Shown: positions 24,250 through 34,464 of the stretch, piece after piece
Numbering within the stretch: position 1 is the stretch's first letter
Layout: every line of letters begins with the position of its first letter
Assembly: GCF_004364345.1 (NCBI RefSeq)
Contig: NZ_SOCA01000010.1
Span: forward strand, 1 to 64,000
Length of the DNA: 64,000 nt
Direction: 5' to 3'
DNA from: Prosthecobacter fusiformis
GTDB taxonomy: Bacteria > Verrucomicrobiota > Verrucomicrobiia > Verrucomicrobiales > Verrucomicrobiaceae
Notes under the pieces: model-generated
What the model was told of the DNA's origin: nothing
Seen by the model: the letters and a program-made list of their open reading frames with translations, nothing else
Databases searched by the model: none
Made by a program: the position numbers and the translations under genes

Positions 24250-24846
24250 ATGAATCGCCGCCATTTTCTAACCGCCGCTGCCACTGTGCCTTTGAGTACC
24301 TGGGCATTGCCTTTCGACCCTGAGGTCATCAGCCGATTGAGCCTTGATGGCAAGCCCAGGTCGTTGTCGGTACGTCAGGGGGCGGATGTGTGGTTAGGTT
24401 ATGATTTGGAGCGGGCTACGGTATTCAAGGCGTGGCAGGCACCGAAGGCGAAGACTGGCTTGATCAAAAACGGGTTTATGACGCGTTCGGCTGGAACAGT
24501 CTGGTTTGAGGATACCACGAATGATCAATGGACTTTGCAGCGCGGAGAAAAACATCTGCCGTTAATCATTCGTTACCTTGGGTGCACTCACGTACAGGAT
24601 CACATCGACCTGCGCTGGGATCTTGGTCATGACGGTGGTGTGCTAAAGCTGTATGAGCGCATCCCGCTTGGGGCTGCCCCCGCTTCGGACCGCGTCGTGC
24701 GAGAACTGAGGGTGGAGTCACTGGATGCAGGAGACGCGGTCGTGCTCCCGGCCTCAATTCAAAAGGCGTGGAAACTCCAGACGAACCAGGGTGATGCCAA
24801 GCCTGCTCTTACCAGCACCGCACTTTATCGCCTGACACTTCCATGA
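24250..24846 (+). CDS. Tat-signal protein of unknown function
   Basis: The 198-residue product starts MNRRHFLTAAATVPLSTWALP, a twin-arginine-type leader (N-R-R-H-F-L) as used by many planctomycete/verrucomicrobial exported proteins. The rest is beta-rich: SLSVRQGADVWLGYDLERATVF, KAWQAPKAKTGLIKNGFM, HLPLIIRYLGCTHVQDHIDLRWD and LYERIPLG. This may be a carbohydrate-binding or jelly-roll fold. 'GADVWLGYDLERATVFKAWQ' resembles the segment preceding cytochrome domains in ThuA/PSD proteins. It overlaps the following cytochrome-dehydrogenase gene by four bases, so the two products probably act together outside the inner membrane. Function unknown. Confidence 0.75.
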   Translation: MNRRHFLTAAATVPLSTWALPFDPEVISRLSLDGKPRSLSVRQGADVWLGYDLERATVFKAWQAPKAKTGLIKNGFMTRSAGTVWFEDTTNDQWTLQRGEKHLPLIIRYLGCTHVQDHIDLRWDLGHDGGVLKLYERIPLGAAPASDRVVRELRVESLDAGDAVVLPASIQKAWKLQTNQGDAKPALTSTALYRLTLP

Positions 24847-27092
24847 AGAACACGATTTTTTATTTCTTGTGCGGGTATGTATCATGCATGTCCGGACTGA
24901 ACGGGCTGGTTGCCGCACCTTCTTCAGAGCTCGATTTGCCAGCCACTCTGATCTTCTCCAAGGGATCAAATGAGTATGCTGGAGAGGTACTGGAGATAAC
25001 AAAGGGCAGGGGGGCTAACCTTGGATGGTATGTGCAGGCGAAAGAAGCGGAAGAGGTCAGGATTTCTATTGAGTATGCCTGTGAGAAGCCGCTGGATCAG
25101 CCTTACCAGCTTTCCTTTGATGGTCAGGATCACTTTTGGGATGTGCCAGTAACAAAGAAGGGCGAATGGGGCCGGGCCGACCTCGGTAGGTTTCGTGCGC
25201 GTCCAGGGTTGCCCTTGCTGGTCATGCTCGTGCCGCCTTCGAATCGCAAGTACGATCATCCATTGAGCTTTCGCAAGCTGGTGCTGAAGGGCAGCACCCT
25301 TGGTAATCTGTCGCTGATCAGCATGCCGGTGGAGCCTGCTGCGCCGGATGCCAAGAGCGGCTTTGGCCAAAAACTGGCTTCACTGCACCCGGCGCTCGAA
25401 TCCCGGGATCTGCGTGATGATCCGAGGACCCTTCGCGTCAGCGGCATGGCGATGAGAGGAGAGCGAGAGTTGATCTTTACCACGTGGGATGGGGATCTGT
25501 TTGCCTTGGATCTGGAGGCAATTCCAGTCACTGGCCCGCCGCCACTCCGTCGCATTGCCCAGGGGCTCTCGGAGCCGATGGGCTTGGCTGTTGAGAATGG
25601 GCGTATCTTTGTCACCGAAAAGAATGAGGCCACCGAGCTTATTGATGAGGATGGTGATGGTATCTTTGAGACTTACCGCTGTCTGTCGCACGACTGGCCC
25701 TGCACCATGGACAGCCACGAATACCTGTTCGGAGCAGTGGTGCAGGATTCCCACCTTTATTTTTCCTCAAGTACGGCCATGGGTACGCGCAACAGTGACA
25801 ACCGTCAGGCCCCCTTGCGGGGCAGTGCCATCAAGGTGCATGTGGACACGGGTAAAACTGAGATCGTGGCTGGCGGTTTGCGCACACCTGATGGCATCGG
25901 CCTCGGTCCGCGCGGGTCCATCCTCATCACTGACAATCAGGGGGAATGGCTCCCTGCGGACAAGCTCATCCATTTGCAAAAGGATGCCTTTTATCAGTTC
26001 CGCAGCCGCGAGCCTTGGCATCCTTTCGACCGTCAGGAGCCTACACCTCCCGCTGTCTGGCTACCCCATGGAGAGATCGCCAATTCGCCTACCGAGCCGT
26101 TTCTTTTACCATCGAGCTGGGGTCCTTATGCGGGGCATGTCATGTTTGGCGATGCGACCTTTGGAGGCTTGCAACGGGCCTGTTTGGAAGAAGTGGATGG
26201 GGTAATGCAAGGCGCGGCATTTCCTTTTTCACAAGGTTTTCGGCATCTGTTTCATCGATTCGAATTTGCACCTGATGGCACTCTTTTTGCCGGTGGCATC
26301 GCGCGGGGCAGTGACCATGAATTCATCAACCGGGTAAGCGGTCTCACTCAGATCCGCTACACGGGGAAGGCGGTCTTTGAACCCCTGTCTGCCAGTCTGC
26401 GCACGAACGGATTGGAACTCGAATTTACGCAGCCTCTGGCACCCGGCACGGGTTGGAATCCAGCCGCCTATCACGTCACGCAGTGGGGTTATCAAGGTAC
26501 CCAAACCTACGGTGGGCAAAAGGTCCGGCATCGCTTGTCTGAGGTACGCTCGGCAACAGTGTCCGCAGACCGTCACCGTGTCTTTTTGGAGCTCCCCGGC
26601 CTCGTCACGGGTGAAGTCGTCCATGTGCGTCTGCCTAAATCATTTACTTCAGAAACGGGGCTGAAGCTCTGGGCCGGGGACATCTGGTACACTGTTAATC
26701 GTATCCCTAAAGACCGCTTGGGTGAAGTGCAACCAGCTCCGGTAGGGGCTCTGGCAGAGGCTGCCTTTTTCACTTATTCGAAAGGGGATGCAGGTCGTGT
26801 GCTTTACCAAAATTTCTGCGCTGCCTGCCACAGCCTTGACGACACCAAACTGGTGGGCCCCAGCTTTAGAGGCCTGGCGGGTGCCACCGTGAAAGTACGC
26901 GACCCCGCCACCGGAAAGACAAGCGAAGTGAAAGCCACTTCCGACTACCTTCGCCAGTCCATTCTCGAACCCAACGCACTGCTTGTAGATGGATACCCAG
27001 AGAACCTCATGCCACCCATTGGTGCGGTCCTTACCCCTGCTCAAATCGACGAGCTGGTGGACTACATTGTCAAAGCCTCAAAAAAGAAGTGA
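24843..27092 (+). CDS. Secreted propeller dehydrogenase-like c-type cytochrome
   Basis: A 749-residue exported protein in three parts. After the signal (MKNTIFYFLCGYVSCMSG...A) comes an N-terminal sandwich (about 30-165, NLGWYVQAKEAEEVRISIEYA ... DGQDHFWDVPV), as in the domains attached to fucosidase-like proteins. A beta-propeller of the membrane-bound-dehydrogenase type follows (RVSGMAMRGERELIFTTWDGDL, PMGLAVENGRIFVTEKNEAT, PDGIGLGPRGSILITDNQGEW). A C-terminal mono-haem cytochrome has FCAACHSLD (C659, C662, H663) and NLMPP providing a Met ligand. Such proteins oxidise sugars or alcohols and pass electrons to haem; the substrate is unknown. It is translationally coupled to the Tat protein before it. 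Confidence 0.85.
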   Translation: MKNTIFYFLCGYVSCMSGLNGLVAAPSSELDLPATLIFSKGSNEYAGEVLEITKGRGANLGWYVQAKEAEEVRISIEYACEKPLDQPYQLSFDGQDHFWDVPVTKKGEWGRADLGRFRARPGLPLLVMLVPPSNRKYDHPLSFRKLVLKGSTLGNLSLISMPVEPAAPDAKSGFGQKLASLHPALESRDLRDDPRTLRVSGMAMRGERELIFTTWDGDLFALDLEAIPVTGPPPLRRIAQGLSEPMGLAVENGRIFVTEKNEATELIDEDGDGIFETYRCLSHDWPCTMDSHEYLFGAVVQDSHLYFSSSTAMGTRNSDNRQAPLRGSAIKVHVDTGKTEIVAGGLRTPDGIGLGPRGSILITDNQGEWLPADKLIHLQKDAFYQFRSREPWHPFDRQEPTPPAVWLPHGEIANSPTEPFLLPSSWGPYAGHVMFGDATFGGLQRACLEEVDGVMQGAAFPFSQGFRHLFHRFEFAPDGTLFAGGIARGSDHEFINRVSGLTQIRYTGKAVFEPLSASLRTNGLELEFTQPLAPGTGWNPAAYHVTQWGYQGTQTYGGQKVRHRLSEVRSATVSADRHRVFLELPGLVTGEVVHVRLPKSFTSETGLKLWAGDIWYTVNRIPKDRLGEVQPAPVGALAEAAFFTYSKGDAGRVLYQNFCAACHSLDDTKLVGPSFRGLAGATVKVRDPATGKTSEVKATSDYLRQSILEPNALLVDGYPENLMPPIGAVLTPAQIDELVDYIVKASKKK

Positions 27093-27129
27093 TCCAACTC
27101 TTCAACACCTCTCCCTTTTTTCCAATACC

Positions 27130-27897
27130 ATGAATCTTCCAGCCACACTCGCTCTTGTCACCCTTCTCATTCCCCAATTCACCTCCGCGTTGGAGCCGGA
27201 GGAAACACGTCTCGGTTTCATCGCCCTGTCCGATGGCAAAACCTTCGATGGCTGGAAACAGGATGGCAACTGGGAGATCCAGGATGGGGCCTTTGCCCGC
27301 GTTCGTCCGAAAGGGGGGATGGTGTATGAGAAAGCACTCGTCCCGGATGACTTCGAACTGCGCTTTGAATGGAAGGTTTCCGCCCTGTGCAACAGCGGTG
27401 TTTACTACCGTCCTGGACAGGTTGAGTATCAGATCCTCGATGATGCGCATCCCGGTCATGGTGATAACCCGCGCCAGTCTGCCGCCTCCATTTTCTTCTG
27501 CATGGGGCCGAGCAAGCGCGCCACCCGCCCTGTCGGCGAATGGAACACTGCCCGCATCATTTGCAAAGGCAGCGTTATCGAACATTGGCTCAATGAAGAG
27601 CGCGTGATCTCCTTTGATTATAACGATCCTAAATGGGCGGAGGAAGTCGGGCTGCTACGCATCCGTGGTGGCGACCTCACCGGGCGCGGCGGTAAACTTT
27701 CCCTGCAAGACCACGGTCACGATGTGGCCTTTCGCAACCTCCGCATGCGTACCATACCAGCCGAAGAAAAGCTCACCCCAGATCCAGCTTTCAAGCCCTT
27801 GCCCGTGACGGGTGCAGCTTTGGAAAAAGAACAGGGCAGGGTCCGAGGCATGTTGGAGAAGGCCAGTAAATCCAACGCCGATAAAAAAGCTCAATAG
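27130..27897 (+). CDS. DUF1080 / 3-keto-disaccharide hydrolase-family secreted protein
   Basis: The product is 255 residues from the ATG at 27130, which begins directly at a signal peptide (MNLPATLALVTLLIPQFTSA). The frame is open from 26989, but that part overlaps the preceding gene. The body has the DUF1080 order: FIALSDGKTFDGWKQDGNWEIQDGAF, DFELRFEWKVSALCNSGVYYRPG, YQILDDAHPGHGDNP and EWNTARIICKGSVIEHWLN, ending FRNLRMR. Recent work places some DUF1080 members as 3-keto-disaccharide hydrolases; most act on exported sugars. It lies 37 bases after the cytochrome gene, and an envelope sugar pathway is a reasonable inference. Confidence 0.9.
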   Translation: MNLPATLALVTLLIPQFTSALEPEETRLGFIALSDGKTFDGWKQDGNWEIQDGAFARVRPKGGMVYEKALVPDDFELRFEWKVSALCNSGVYYRPGQVEYQILDDAHPGHGDNPRQSAASIFFCMGPSKRATRPVGEWNTARIICKGSVIEHWLNEERVISFDYNDPKWAEEVGLLRIRGGDLTGRGGKLSLQDHGHDVAFRNLRMRTIPAEEKLTPDPAFKPLPVTGAALEKEQGRVRGMLEKASKSNADKKAQ

Positions 27898-28006
27898 GCC
27901 CTCTGCAGATTCTACGCCTGAGGAATGAGCTTTTAGGACGCTTGTCATGTTGAGAAGGAGAGCATTCGGGTAACCGTCGTTGCAACTCTGCTGCTGCCTG
28001 CCCCAC

Positions 28007-28022
28007 CCCCGAGAACTCGGGG
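28007..28022. repeat. Hairpin between DUF1080 and DUF1592 genes
   Basis: CCCCGAG-aa-CTCGGGG is a perfect 7-bp stem with a two-base loop in the 169-base gap. It is not followed by a T run, so it would be a poor intrinsic terminator; an mRNA processing or attenuation signal within the long plus-strand run is possible. Confidence 0.4.
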
Positions 28023-28066
28023 TCGGTGCACGAACGTTGCGTGAACTGCGTATTGCTCCCTATACC

Positions 28067-30514
28067 ATGATACGTTGCTTTTACAGCCTGCCAGCCATCC
28101 TCGTCGCAAGTCTTAGCGTTAGCTTTGCCGATGTCGTCCGTGCAGCCGAGCCCTTTGATCTCTTCTTGGAGAAGCACTGCATCAGTTGTCATGGCCCTGA
28201 GAAGACGAAGGGTGACTTGCGGATCGACCAGCTTTCGCGCGATTTCAAGCTGGGCGCGGATGCTCATCATTGGGCGGAGGTGATCGAGCAGGTCAACTCC
28301 GGCGAGATGCCTCCGAAGAAAGAGAAGAAACCGACGCAGGAGGAGATCGAGTCGTTCGTCACGAATCTCGACTCACGAATCAAAGAGGGGCGGGCGGGGA
28401 GAATGGCGGCGCGACCAGCGGTGTCTCATTACCGCCTGAGCCGGAAAGAGTATCAAAACACGGTCTATGACCTGCTCGGTGTACGATACGATCCGGCCAA
28501 GCCAGGGGAGCTGAATGAAGACACGCTGTGGCATGGATTTGAGCGCATCGGTTCGGAGCTGTCACTTTCGCCGTCGCATATGGATCGTTATTACCGCGCA
28601 GCGGGGACGGTGCTCGACCGCGCCTTCCCCGTCACGTCAGGCGAGGCTCGCAAAGTACGCAAGACTGCGGCAGACCTGCGGTACAATGGTGGGAAGGAAC
28701 AGCAGGCGGCGCTGGACCGGTTCGGCATCAAGCGTCCTTTACGGTTTCTGCTCTTCCCCGGTTCTATCCAGAACGCGCTCTCCCCCAATTGGTTCGAGAA
28801 GGCAGGGCAGGAGTATAGCGGGCTCTACAAACTCCGCATCCAGGCCAGCGGTATCCGTCCTCCCGGTGGCCAGCCAGCGCACCTGAGCATTGGCAAACGC
28901 ACTGGTGAGGAGACGGTGGATGGCATCCTCGACATGGACATCACAGCACCTGAGGACAAGCCGCAGGTTTATGAATTCGAGGTGTTGCTGGAAATGCCCA
29001 CGACGCTGGAATTTTGCATCGTGGCTACCGATGTGGTGGACCGAAGGAGTGGTGCGGCCTTCCGTAATGCGCTCTCCAGCAGAGGTGGCTACATTTTTAC
29101 CCATAGCAGCGAGACCCTGCTCCTGAACCCGAACGCCCCGCAGATGTTCGATGACAAAGGCAACGGTCTTTTCTCAACAGTCCTCCTCGATTGGATCGAA
29201 TGGGAAGGTCCGCTGGAAACAGAGGCGGAAAAATCCCGGCGCAAGGATTTCGTGCCTCCCGATGACGCGACACCTGAAGTAGTCGCTGAGCATCTGCAAC
29301 GCTTTGCCGAACGCGCCTGGCGGCGGTCGGTCAACAAGGAGGAGTTGGACGGGTATCTGCAATCTTACCGCGACGAACGTGAGGCCGGCGAAAAGCCGAC
29401 TGATGCCTATCGGGTGGCGATGCAGGGCGTGCTGACCTCCCGGAATTTCCTCTACATCGTCGAGGGCGATCCCACGGCCCGCGAGCATCTCACTGATTTG
29501 GAGCTTGCATCGCGGCTCTCTTATTTTCTTTGGAGTTCGATGCCGGATGACGCCCTCTTTAGCGCAGCCCAGAGCGGCACCCTGAACGGTGAAGGACTGA
29601 AGAAGGCGGTGAATCGGATTTTGGCGGACAGCAAAATCAACCGCTTCGTTGACGACTTTTCACGGCAGTGGCTGCAACTGCACCGCGTGGGCATGTTTCC
29701 GCCGGACAAGAAGCTTTACCCCAAATATGACCGGTGGCTGGAGACGAGCATGCGGGCCGAGCCGGTGGAGTTTTTCCGCGAAATGCTCACGAAGAACCTG
29801 CCTATGGAGAGCTTCATCGATTCGGACTGGACCATGGCTAATACACGGCTCTGCGATTTCTACGGACTGCCAGAGCCAAAGACGACCCGCTTCCAGCGCG
29901 TCTCCCTCAAGCCTGAAGATCGTCGCGGCGGGCTTCTAACAATGGGCGCGACGCTCGGCCTGACCTCGGACGGAACGCGTCATCGGCCAGTGCATCGCGG
30001 CGTTTGGCTCAGCGAAGTGATCTTGGGAAAGACGCCTCCGCCGCCGCCAGCCAACGTGCCCGCCATCGAACCCAATCCGCCCCAAAGCCCCAAGGCCACT
30101 CTCCGGGATAAACTGGAGGCGCACCGCAACGATGTGAACTGCGCTGCCTGTCACGCGAAGATTGACCCCCTAGGACTCGCCTGGGATAACTATGATGCCA
30201 TCGGGCAGTGGCGCACTCATGAAAATGTCGCAGCGGGAGTCGGGGCAAACCCATTGGTGAATCCCAGTGGCGAGATGCCTGACGGACGTTCCTTCAAGGA
30301 TGCCAACGATTTTAAACGGTTGCTGATCGATGATCGTGAAAAGTTCGTGCGCGCCTTTATCGAACATCTCTGCACCTACGGCCTCCGCCGCGTGCTGACC
30401 GTTGATGACGAGGAAGACATCAATGCCATCGTCGCAGAAGCGAAGAAAAGTCAATACCGGGTCAAGGACATCGTGCGGACGGTGGCTTTGTCTGAACTCA
30501 TGCGCAAACGCTAA
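28067..30514 (+). CDS. DUF1592/DUF1587-type secreted cytochrome protein
   Basis: The product is 815 residues from the ATG at 28067 with a signal peptide ([21 protein letters not shown]). The N-terminal haem site [17 protein letters not shown] (C38, C41, H42) is the planctomycete cytochrome type. The DUF1587 part follows ([21 protein letters not shown]), then DUF1595/DUF1592 ([46 protein letters not shown]), DUF1588 ([32 protein letters not shown]) and DUF1585 at the end. [25 protein letters not shown] is a second CxxCH. The family is widespread in Planctomycetes and Verrucomicrobia, with unproven enzyme activity, probably an exported oxidase paired with DUF1552 proteins, as here (next gene). 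Confidence 0.95.
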   Translation: MIRCFYSLPAILVASLSVSFADVVRAAEPFDLFLEKHCISCHGPEKTKGDLRIDQLSRDFKLGADAHHWAEVIEQVNSGEMPPKKEKKPTQEEIESFVTNLDSRIKEGRAGRMAARPAVSHYRLSRKEYQNTVYDLLGVRYDPAKPGELNEDTLWHGFERIGSELSLSPSHMDRYYRAAGTVLDRAFPVTSGEARKVRKTAADLRYNGGKEQQAALDRFGIKRPLRFLLFPGSIQNALSPNWFEKAGQEYSGLYKLRIQASGIRPPGGQPAHLSIGKRTGEETVDGILDMDITAPEDKPQVYEFEVLLEMPTTLEFCIVATDVVDRRSGAAFRNALSSRGGYIFTHSSETLLLNPNAPQMFDDKGNGLFSTVLLDWIEWEGPLETEAEKSRRKDFVPPDDATPEVVAEHLQRFAERAWRRSVNKEELDGYLQSYRDEREAGEKPTDAYRVAMQGVLTSRNFLYIVEGDPTAREHLTDLELASRLSYFLWSSMPDDALFSAAQSGTLNGEGLKKAVNRILADSKINRFVDDFSRQWLQLHRVGMFPPDKKLYPKYDRWLETSMRAEPVEFFREMLTKNLPMESFIDSDWTMANTRLCDFYGLPEPKTTRFQRVSLKPEDRRGGLLTMGATLGLTSDGTRHRPVHRGVWLSEVILGKTPPPPPANVPAIEPNPPQSPKATLRDKLEAHRNDVNCAACHAKIDPLGLAWDNYDAIGQWRTHENVAAGVGANPLVNPSGEMPDGRSFKDANDFKRLLIDDREKFVRAFIEHLCTYGLRRVLTVDDEEDINAIVAEAKKSQYRVKDIVRTVALSELMRKR

Positions 30515-30543
30515 CAAGCTCCAGCACTCCAACTATCCATTCT

Positions 30544-31926
30544 ATGAGCAACTACCTTTCCCAATCCTGGCTAATCGACCGTCGGCATGCCCTCAAAGCA
30601 CTGGGCTCGTTTATCTCTCTGCCACTGCTGGAATGCATGGTGCCGCTACGTGCGGCAGCGGCGGAGAAGATTACTGCCACACCTAGGCGCAGCGCGTTCA
30701 TCTATTTGGCGAACGGCGTGCATTCGCTGAATTACCAGATCACTACAACAGGGAAGGACTATAAGTTTTCCCGCTCACTCATGCCTCTGGAGAAGCATCG
30801 CCAAGTGATCACGCCCATCAGCGGTCTGCATCATCCGGGAAGCCTCAGCCATCATCATAATTGCATCAACGTTTGGCTGACGGGTGGAAAGCTTGGGCCT
30901 TCTGATAAAAACACCATATCGGTGGACCAGAAGATGGCCGAAATCACCGCGTTGCATACTCGCTACCCGTCTCTGGAAGTCGCTATCACCCAGGAATCTC
31001 TCGCCTGGACTGCGGATGGGGTGAGGCTGCCAGCGATGCGCCGTTGCAGTGAGATCTTTGCGTCCATGTTCGAGGAACCGAAAGGCGGCATCGCAGCCCA
31101 GCGGCGGGCCTTACGCCGTAAAGGCAGCGTCCTGGATGACAACCTCGCCGAGGTGCGTCGGTTGGAGAAAAAAATGGGTTCCCAGGACAAAGGCCGCATG
31201 GATCAATACCTCACCTCCGTCCGCGAGGCGGAGATCCGCACGCGGAGGGCCGATGCTTGGCTGGACACGCCGCTGCCCGCCGTCTCCGATGAAGATCGCA
31301 AACGCACGAACCGCGATATCGCTGCCACCATGGCGGGTGATTATTTCCGCACGGTTTATGACCTTATGGTGCTGGCGTTTCAGACGGATATGACACGTGT
31401 GGCCACATTCAGCTTAGGCGGCGAGGGCCAGGCCATTGCCATCCCTGAAATCGGCATCACGGAATCACGTCATCAGCTCAGCCACCACGGTGGAGATCAG
31501 GGCTACATCGAAAAGCTCACCAATTATGACACCTTTGCCATCGAGCAGTTCAGCTACTTCCTTACCCGGCTGGCGGAGACCAAGGACCTGAATGGCAAGT
31601 CCTTACTCGGTTCCACCATGGCACTCTTCGGCAGCGGCATGTCTTACGGCCATAGCCATGGTAACGCCAACCTCCCTCTGGTGCTCGCCGGAGGCTCGGA
31701 CCTCGGTCTGAAGCACGGGCAGCATCTGGATTTCAACAAGATGGCCCCAGGGTTCCAAGGCTACGCGCTCGGCGAGGACGGTGCGCTCACCACCGCGCAT
31801 TACCAGCTCTGCAGCCGCCCTGCGAACACTGATGCCCACATGAGCAATCTGCTCCTGCTGATGGCCCAGCGCATGGGTGTGGAGACAGACCAATTTGGCG
31901 ACAGCAACAAGGTGATCGCGTTATGA
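30544..31926 (+). CDS. DUF1552-family secreted protein
   Basis: A 460-residue partner of DUF1592 proteins, almost always encoded directly after one. The leader [20 protein letters not shown] is a Tat-type signal. The body has [15 protein letters not shown] (the 'f.....g' opening), [67 protein letters not shown] and [16 protein letters not shown], in the expected order. Many conserved His and Asp residues suggest a metal-dependent, sulfatase/phosphatase-like fold, as noted for the related DUF1501 family. Function is not established. It is the last of the unit with known domains before the paralogue pair. Confidence 0.95.
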   Translation: MSNYLSQSWLIDRRHALKALGSFISLPLLECMVPLRAAAAEKITATPRRSAFIYLANGVHSLNYQITTTGKDYKFSRSLMPLEKHRQVITPISGLHHPGSLSHHHNCINVWLTGGKLGPSDKNTISVDQKMAEITALHTRYPSLEVAITQESLAWTADGVRLPAMRRCSEIFASMFEEPKGGIAAQRRALRRKGSVLDDNLAEVRRLEKKMGSQDKGRMDQYLTSVREAEIRTRRADAWLDTPLPAVSDEDRKRTNRDIAATMAGDYFRTVYDLMVLAFQTDMTRVATFSLGGEGQAIAIPEIGITESRHQLSHHGGDQGYIEKLTNYDTFAIEQFSYFLTRLAETKDLNGKSLLGSTMALFGSGMSYGHSHGNANLPLVLAGGSDLGLKHGQHLDFNKMAPGFQGYALGEDGALTTAHYQLCSRPANTDAHMSNLLLLMAQRMGVETDQFGDSNKVIAL

Positions 31927-31949
31927 GTTAGGCCGTGAAGGACGGGGAA

Positions 31950-32088
31950 TGGAGCGATGGAGTCGTGGAATGTTGGAGTAATGGAAACTTCTCCGACTCA
32001 TCTCTCGCACCCCTTCATTGCTCTCGTCCCATCCACGCCCCGCACTCCATTATTTCAATACCTTATCACTCCTTCCTTCTACCCTCCC
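31950..32088. repeat. Degenerate period-8 TGGA/TCCA repeats upstream of paralogue A
   Basis: TGGA occurs at 31950, 31958, 31966, 31974 and 31982, exactly eight bases apart with free bases between. After a spacer, pyrimidine-rich sequence continues (TCCA near 32045, CCTTCC, CCCTCCC) up to the ATG at 32089. The purine and pyrimidine blocks are rough reverse complements and could fold. This is the same 8-base period as at 1-140. The open frame crossing it (from 31957) is an accident of the repeat. Confidence 0.65.
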
Positions 32089-33351
32089 ATGAACCGAGCT
32101 CCCTGGCTGGTGGCCTTTTGCATTAGCCTCTTCTTCTTCACAAATACCATCGCCGCAGATGAACCGTATCGTCCCGAGGCGGGGAAGTTTCCCCCAATCG
32201 AAAAGGCGCACTCCTACCGGGGGGAGCTTGTGTTTGTGGACCATGCCAACCGTCGTGGCAGCCTCCGGGTGGAAGGGGCAGGTACGTATTTTCGTAACGC
32301 CCCGCACCCCTTTGCCATGCTCCCTTACGGCGTGGTTCGCTATCATGGCGCACCGGCGGATCTTCGGGATATTCCGCTCGGCACTGTGCTGCACGTCCGG
32401 GCCTTTCTTCCCCCAGACCCAAAGATCTCTGCCGTGCCGGTCCTCCCGGTGGATAACAAAATGAAAACTGCGGGCTATAGTGGTGCCGGTATTGCACCGG
32501 CTGAGAACCATGTGCTCCTCCTCGAAGATGAGCCCAGCCACTGCCAGCGCGAGGGCTTGGTCTGGAAGCTCAAAGAATTGGACCTCAAAAACAACGCGGG
32601 GATGATCATCGCCAGTCGCGAACCGAAGGACGGCGACGACAGCAAGGCTAGCGAGGAAAAGCTGACCATTGATGCAGCCACGCGTATCTGGCGTGGTCGC
32701 GAATGCCTCGCAGTTGCCGATATGATCACTGACGGCATTTGGCCTGCCAGCGGCAAGAAATCGCTCGGGGACCAGGCCGTCCTGTTGGGCATTACGTGGA
32801 AGCCCACGCCGGATGGTGTGTTCACCCGCTTTCACATTTCTGACATCTGGTTGGACGACGCTGCGATGCAACGCGCCGCCCACATCCAGACCGAGACGCA
32901 TAAGGCCTTTATCCGCAGCCGTTGGATGCCTGCCTGGGTCGATTCTGTTGAGTATGGCAAGTTTGGCCGCGCCATTGTGACCGCGACCTTATTCGGCGGC
33001 ATGGACGCATCTCTGTATGCCGATTTCCAGAAAGACAGCCCGGTGCTGATGAATGGAGCGGAGAATACCCTGAAGCATGCCGGAGGCGGATACGGTCCCG
33101 CGCATATGGCTTCGAAAGGTCCCATCCTCAACGTCATGAAGGTGTCTGGAGAACCCCCTCTCGGCAGCAGCGGCATCCAAATCCAATTTGAAACGGACCT
33201 CGTCATCGAAGGCATCCGCTCTGCCAGAGTCGTCCGCGTCCGCCCTGCGGCCTGGCCCCAGGTGCAAATACCCCGCGAGGAATATCTGGGCGATGGCAAT
33301 TTCAGCCACGAAGACCGTTTCCCGACCCCGGCCATCTTTCCCAAATACTAA
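32089..33351 (+). CDS. Secreted protein of unknown function, paralogue A
   Basis: No family recognised. The product is 420 residues from the ATG at 32089, which starts directly at a signal peptide (MNRAPWLVAFCISLFFFTNTIAA). The mature part opens DEPYRPEAGKFPPIEKAHSY, then RGELVFVDHANRRGSLRVEG and PFAMLPYGVVRYHGAPADLRD followed by IPLGTVLHVRAFLPPD. That last stretch reads like a small OB or beta-barrel domain. A second half has HCQREGLVWKLKELDL, WRGRECLAVADMI and EYGKFGRAIVTATLFGGMD. About three quarters of positions agree by eye with the gene at 34465. It probably acts in the periplasm or outer membrane with the cytochromes upstream. Confidence 0.8.
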   Translation: MNRAPWLVAFCISLFFFTNTIAADEPYRPEAGKFPPIEKAHSYRGELVFVDHANRRGSLRVEGAGTYFRNAPHPFAMLPYGVVRYHGAPADLRDIPLGTVLHVRAFLPPDPKISAVPVLPVDNKMKTAGYSGAGIAPAENHVLLLEDEPSHCQREGLVWKLKELDLKNNAGMIIASREPKDGDDSKASEEKLTIDAATRIWRGRECLAVADMITDGIWPASGKKSLGDQAVLLGITWKPTPDGVFTRFHISDIWLDDAAMQRAAHIQTETHKAFIRSRWMPAWVDSVEYGKFGRAIVTATLFGGMDASLYADFQKDSPVLMNGAENTLKHAGGGYGPAHMASKGPILNVMKVSGEPPLGSSGIQIQFETDLVIEGIRSARVVRVRPAAWPQVQIPREEYLGDGNFSHEDRFPTPAIFPKY

Positions 33352-33368
33352 TCACCGAGTGAGTGATC

Positions 33369-33420
33369 TTCATTCCCCCATCACTCCAGTCTTCCATCAT
33401 TCCACCACTCCGTTCCTCCC
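33369..33420. repeat. Degenerate period-8 TCCA repeat upstream of LRR gene
   Basis: TCCA or near variants occur at 33369 (TTCA), 33377 (CCCA), 33385, 33393, 33401, 33409 (TCCG) and 33417 (TCCC), eight bases apart, filling most of the gap before the ATG at 33421. Same family as the arrays at 1-140 and 31950. The phase puts a repeat right next to the start codon, so it overlaps any ribosome binding site. Confidence 0.65.
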
Positions 33421-34416
33421 ATGAGACCCGTCATTACACTGTTTACTATCCTCGCTTTCTCGGTCCCAGCCTTCGCCCTAGATCCGCATGTCGAAGCCGT
33501 GATTCGTACCGTCGAAGCTGCCAAAGGCAAAGTCGTAAAGACAGAGGATGGCCAGAGCCTCAAGCTTGTCGATCTCTCCGTGCCAAACGCCGGCCCGCAT
33601 GACCACCGCAAAGAAGATCCCTATGACGCGGCTTTTTTCGAGCACCTCGGCCACATCACTCCGCTCGAGTCGCTGAACGTCATTTCCACCAAGTTCAACG
33701 ATGAGTGGATGCCGCACATTGCGAAGCTCATTCATCTCAAGTCCCTGCGTTTCACCAACAATGGCAAGCTCACGGATGCAGGCATGGTGCAACTCGCTGG
33801 CTTGAAGGATCTGGAGAGCTTCTCCTTCGTCGGCACCACCATCACTGGTCGGGCGTATGCGAAGTTTGAGGGCTTCACCAAGCTCACACGTGTCAGCCAT
33901 CGCGGTAGCAAAATCGATGACGAAGGACTCAAAGAACTCTGCGATCACCTGCCTAACCTCGAAAGCCTCAGCCTAGCACACGCGAAGTTTACCGATGCCG
34001 GGGCTCCGAACCTTGCAAAGCTGTCCAAGCTGAAGGGACTCGAACTGGGAGCGCATGCCACGCCTGCCGCGCTGAAAAACATCACCGCGCTGCCGATCGA
34101 AAGTCTCCAACTCGGCGAAGGTTTCAACAAATCGGAATCACTGCCCATCATCAAGGAGATCAAAACGCTGAAGCGGCTCACGCTTATCAACTTCAATGTC
34201 ACCGATGGGGATCTCGACTTGCTCGCCACCATGACGCATCTCGAATCCCTCGAACTCGGTGGCTTCGAGAATCCCGAGGCACATCTGCCGCAACTGGCGG
34301 CCTTCTCCTTTCTTAAAGAACTGAAGTTCTATTTCCCCAAACGTTACTCACCTGAGACACAGGCCAAAATCAAAGCCCTCCTGCCAAAGGTCGAGGTGAA
34401 ATTTACTCCGCTCTAG
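33421..34416 (+). CDS. Secreted leucine-rich-repeat protein
   Basis: The 331-residue exported protein has a signal peptide (MRPVITLFTILAFSVPAFA). About eight leucine-rich repeats follow: LESLNVISTKFNDEWMPHIA, LKSLRFTNNGKLTDAGMVQL, LESFSFVGTTITGRAYAK, LESLSLAHAKFTDAGAPNL and so on. 'TDAG...LA.L..L..L' repeats are common in Planctomycetes and Verrucomicrobia and probably mediate protein binding. It lies between two near-identical paralogues (32089 and 34465), with 69 and 48 bases on either side. It may bind those proteins or a shared partner, but this is inference. Confidence 0.88.
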   Translation: MRPVITLFTILAFSVPAFALDPHVEAVIRTVEAAKGKVVKTEDGQSLKLVDLSVPNAGPHDHRKEDPYDAAFFEHLGHITPLESLNVISTKFNDEWMPHIAKLIHLKSLRFTNNGKLTDAGMVQLAGLKDLESFSFVGTTITGRAYAKFEGFTKLTRVSHRGSKIDDEGLKELCDHLPNLESLSLAHAKFTDAGAPNLAKLSKLKGLELGAHATPAALKNITALPIESLQLGEGFNKSESLPIIKEIKTLKRLTLINFNVTDGDLDLLATMTHLESLELGGFENPEAHLPQLAAFSFLKELKFYFPKRYSPETQAKIKALLPKVEVKFTPL

Positions 34417-34425
34417 TTTTCGGCC

Positions 34426-34455
34426 CTTGGTTGCCCAAAAAGACGCCTAACCAAG
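34426..34455. promoter_or_regulatory. Inverted repeat before paralogue B start
   Basis: CTTGGTT (34426-34432) and AACCAAG (34449-34455) are perfect 7-bp reverse complements ending ten bases before the ATG at 34465. The right arm overlaps the region where a ribosome binding site would lie, so an mRNA hairpin could limit translation. It could equally be a weak stop for the LRR transcript. Confidence 0.35.
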
Positions 34456-34464
34456 AAGCATGAC

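Noticed and set aside
31957-32088. N-terminal extension of paralogue A
   Set aside because: It translates the period-8 repeat DNA and would hide the signal peptide that starts at 32089.
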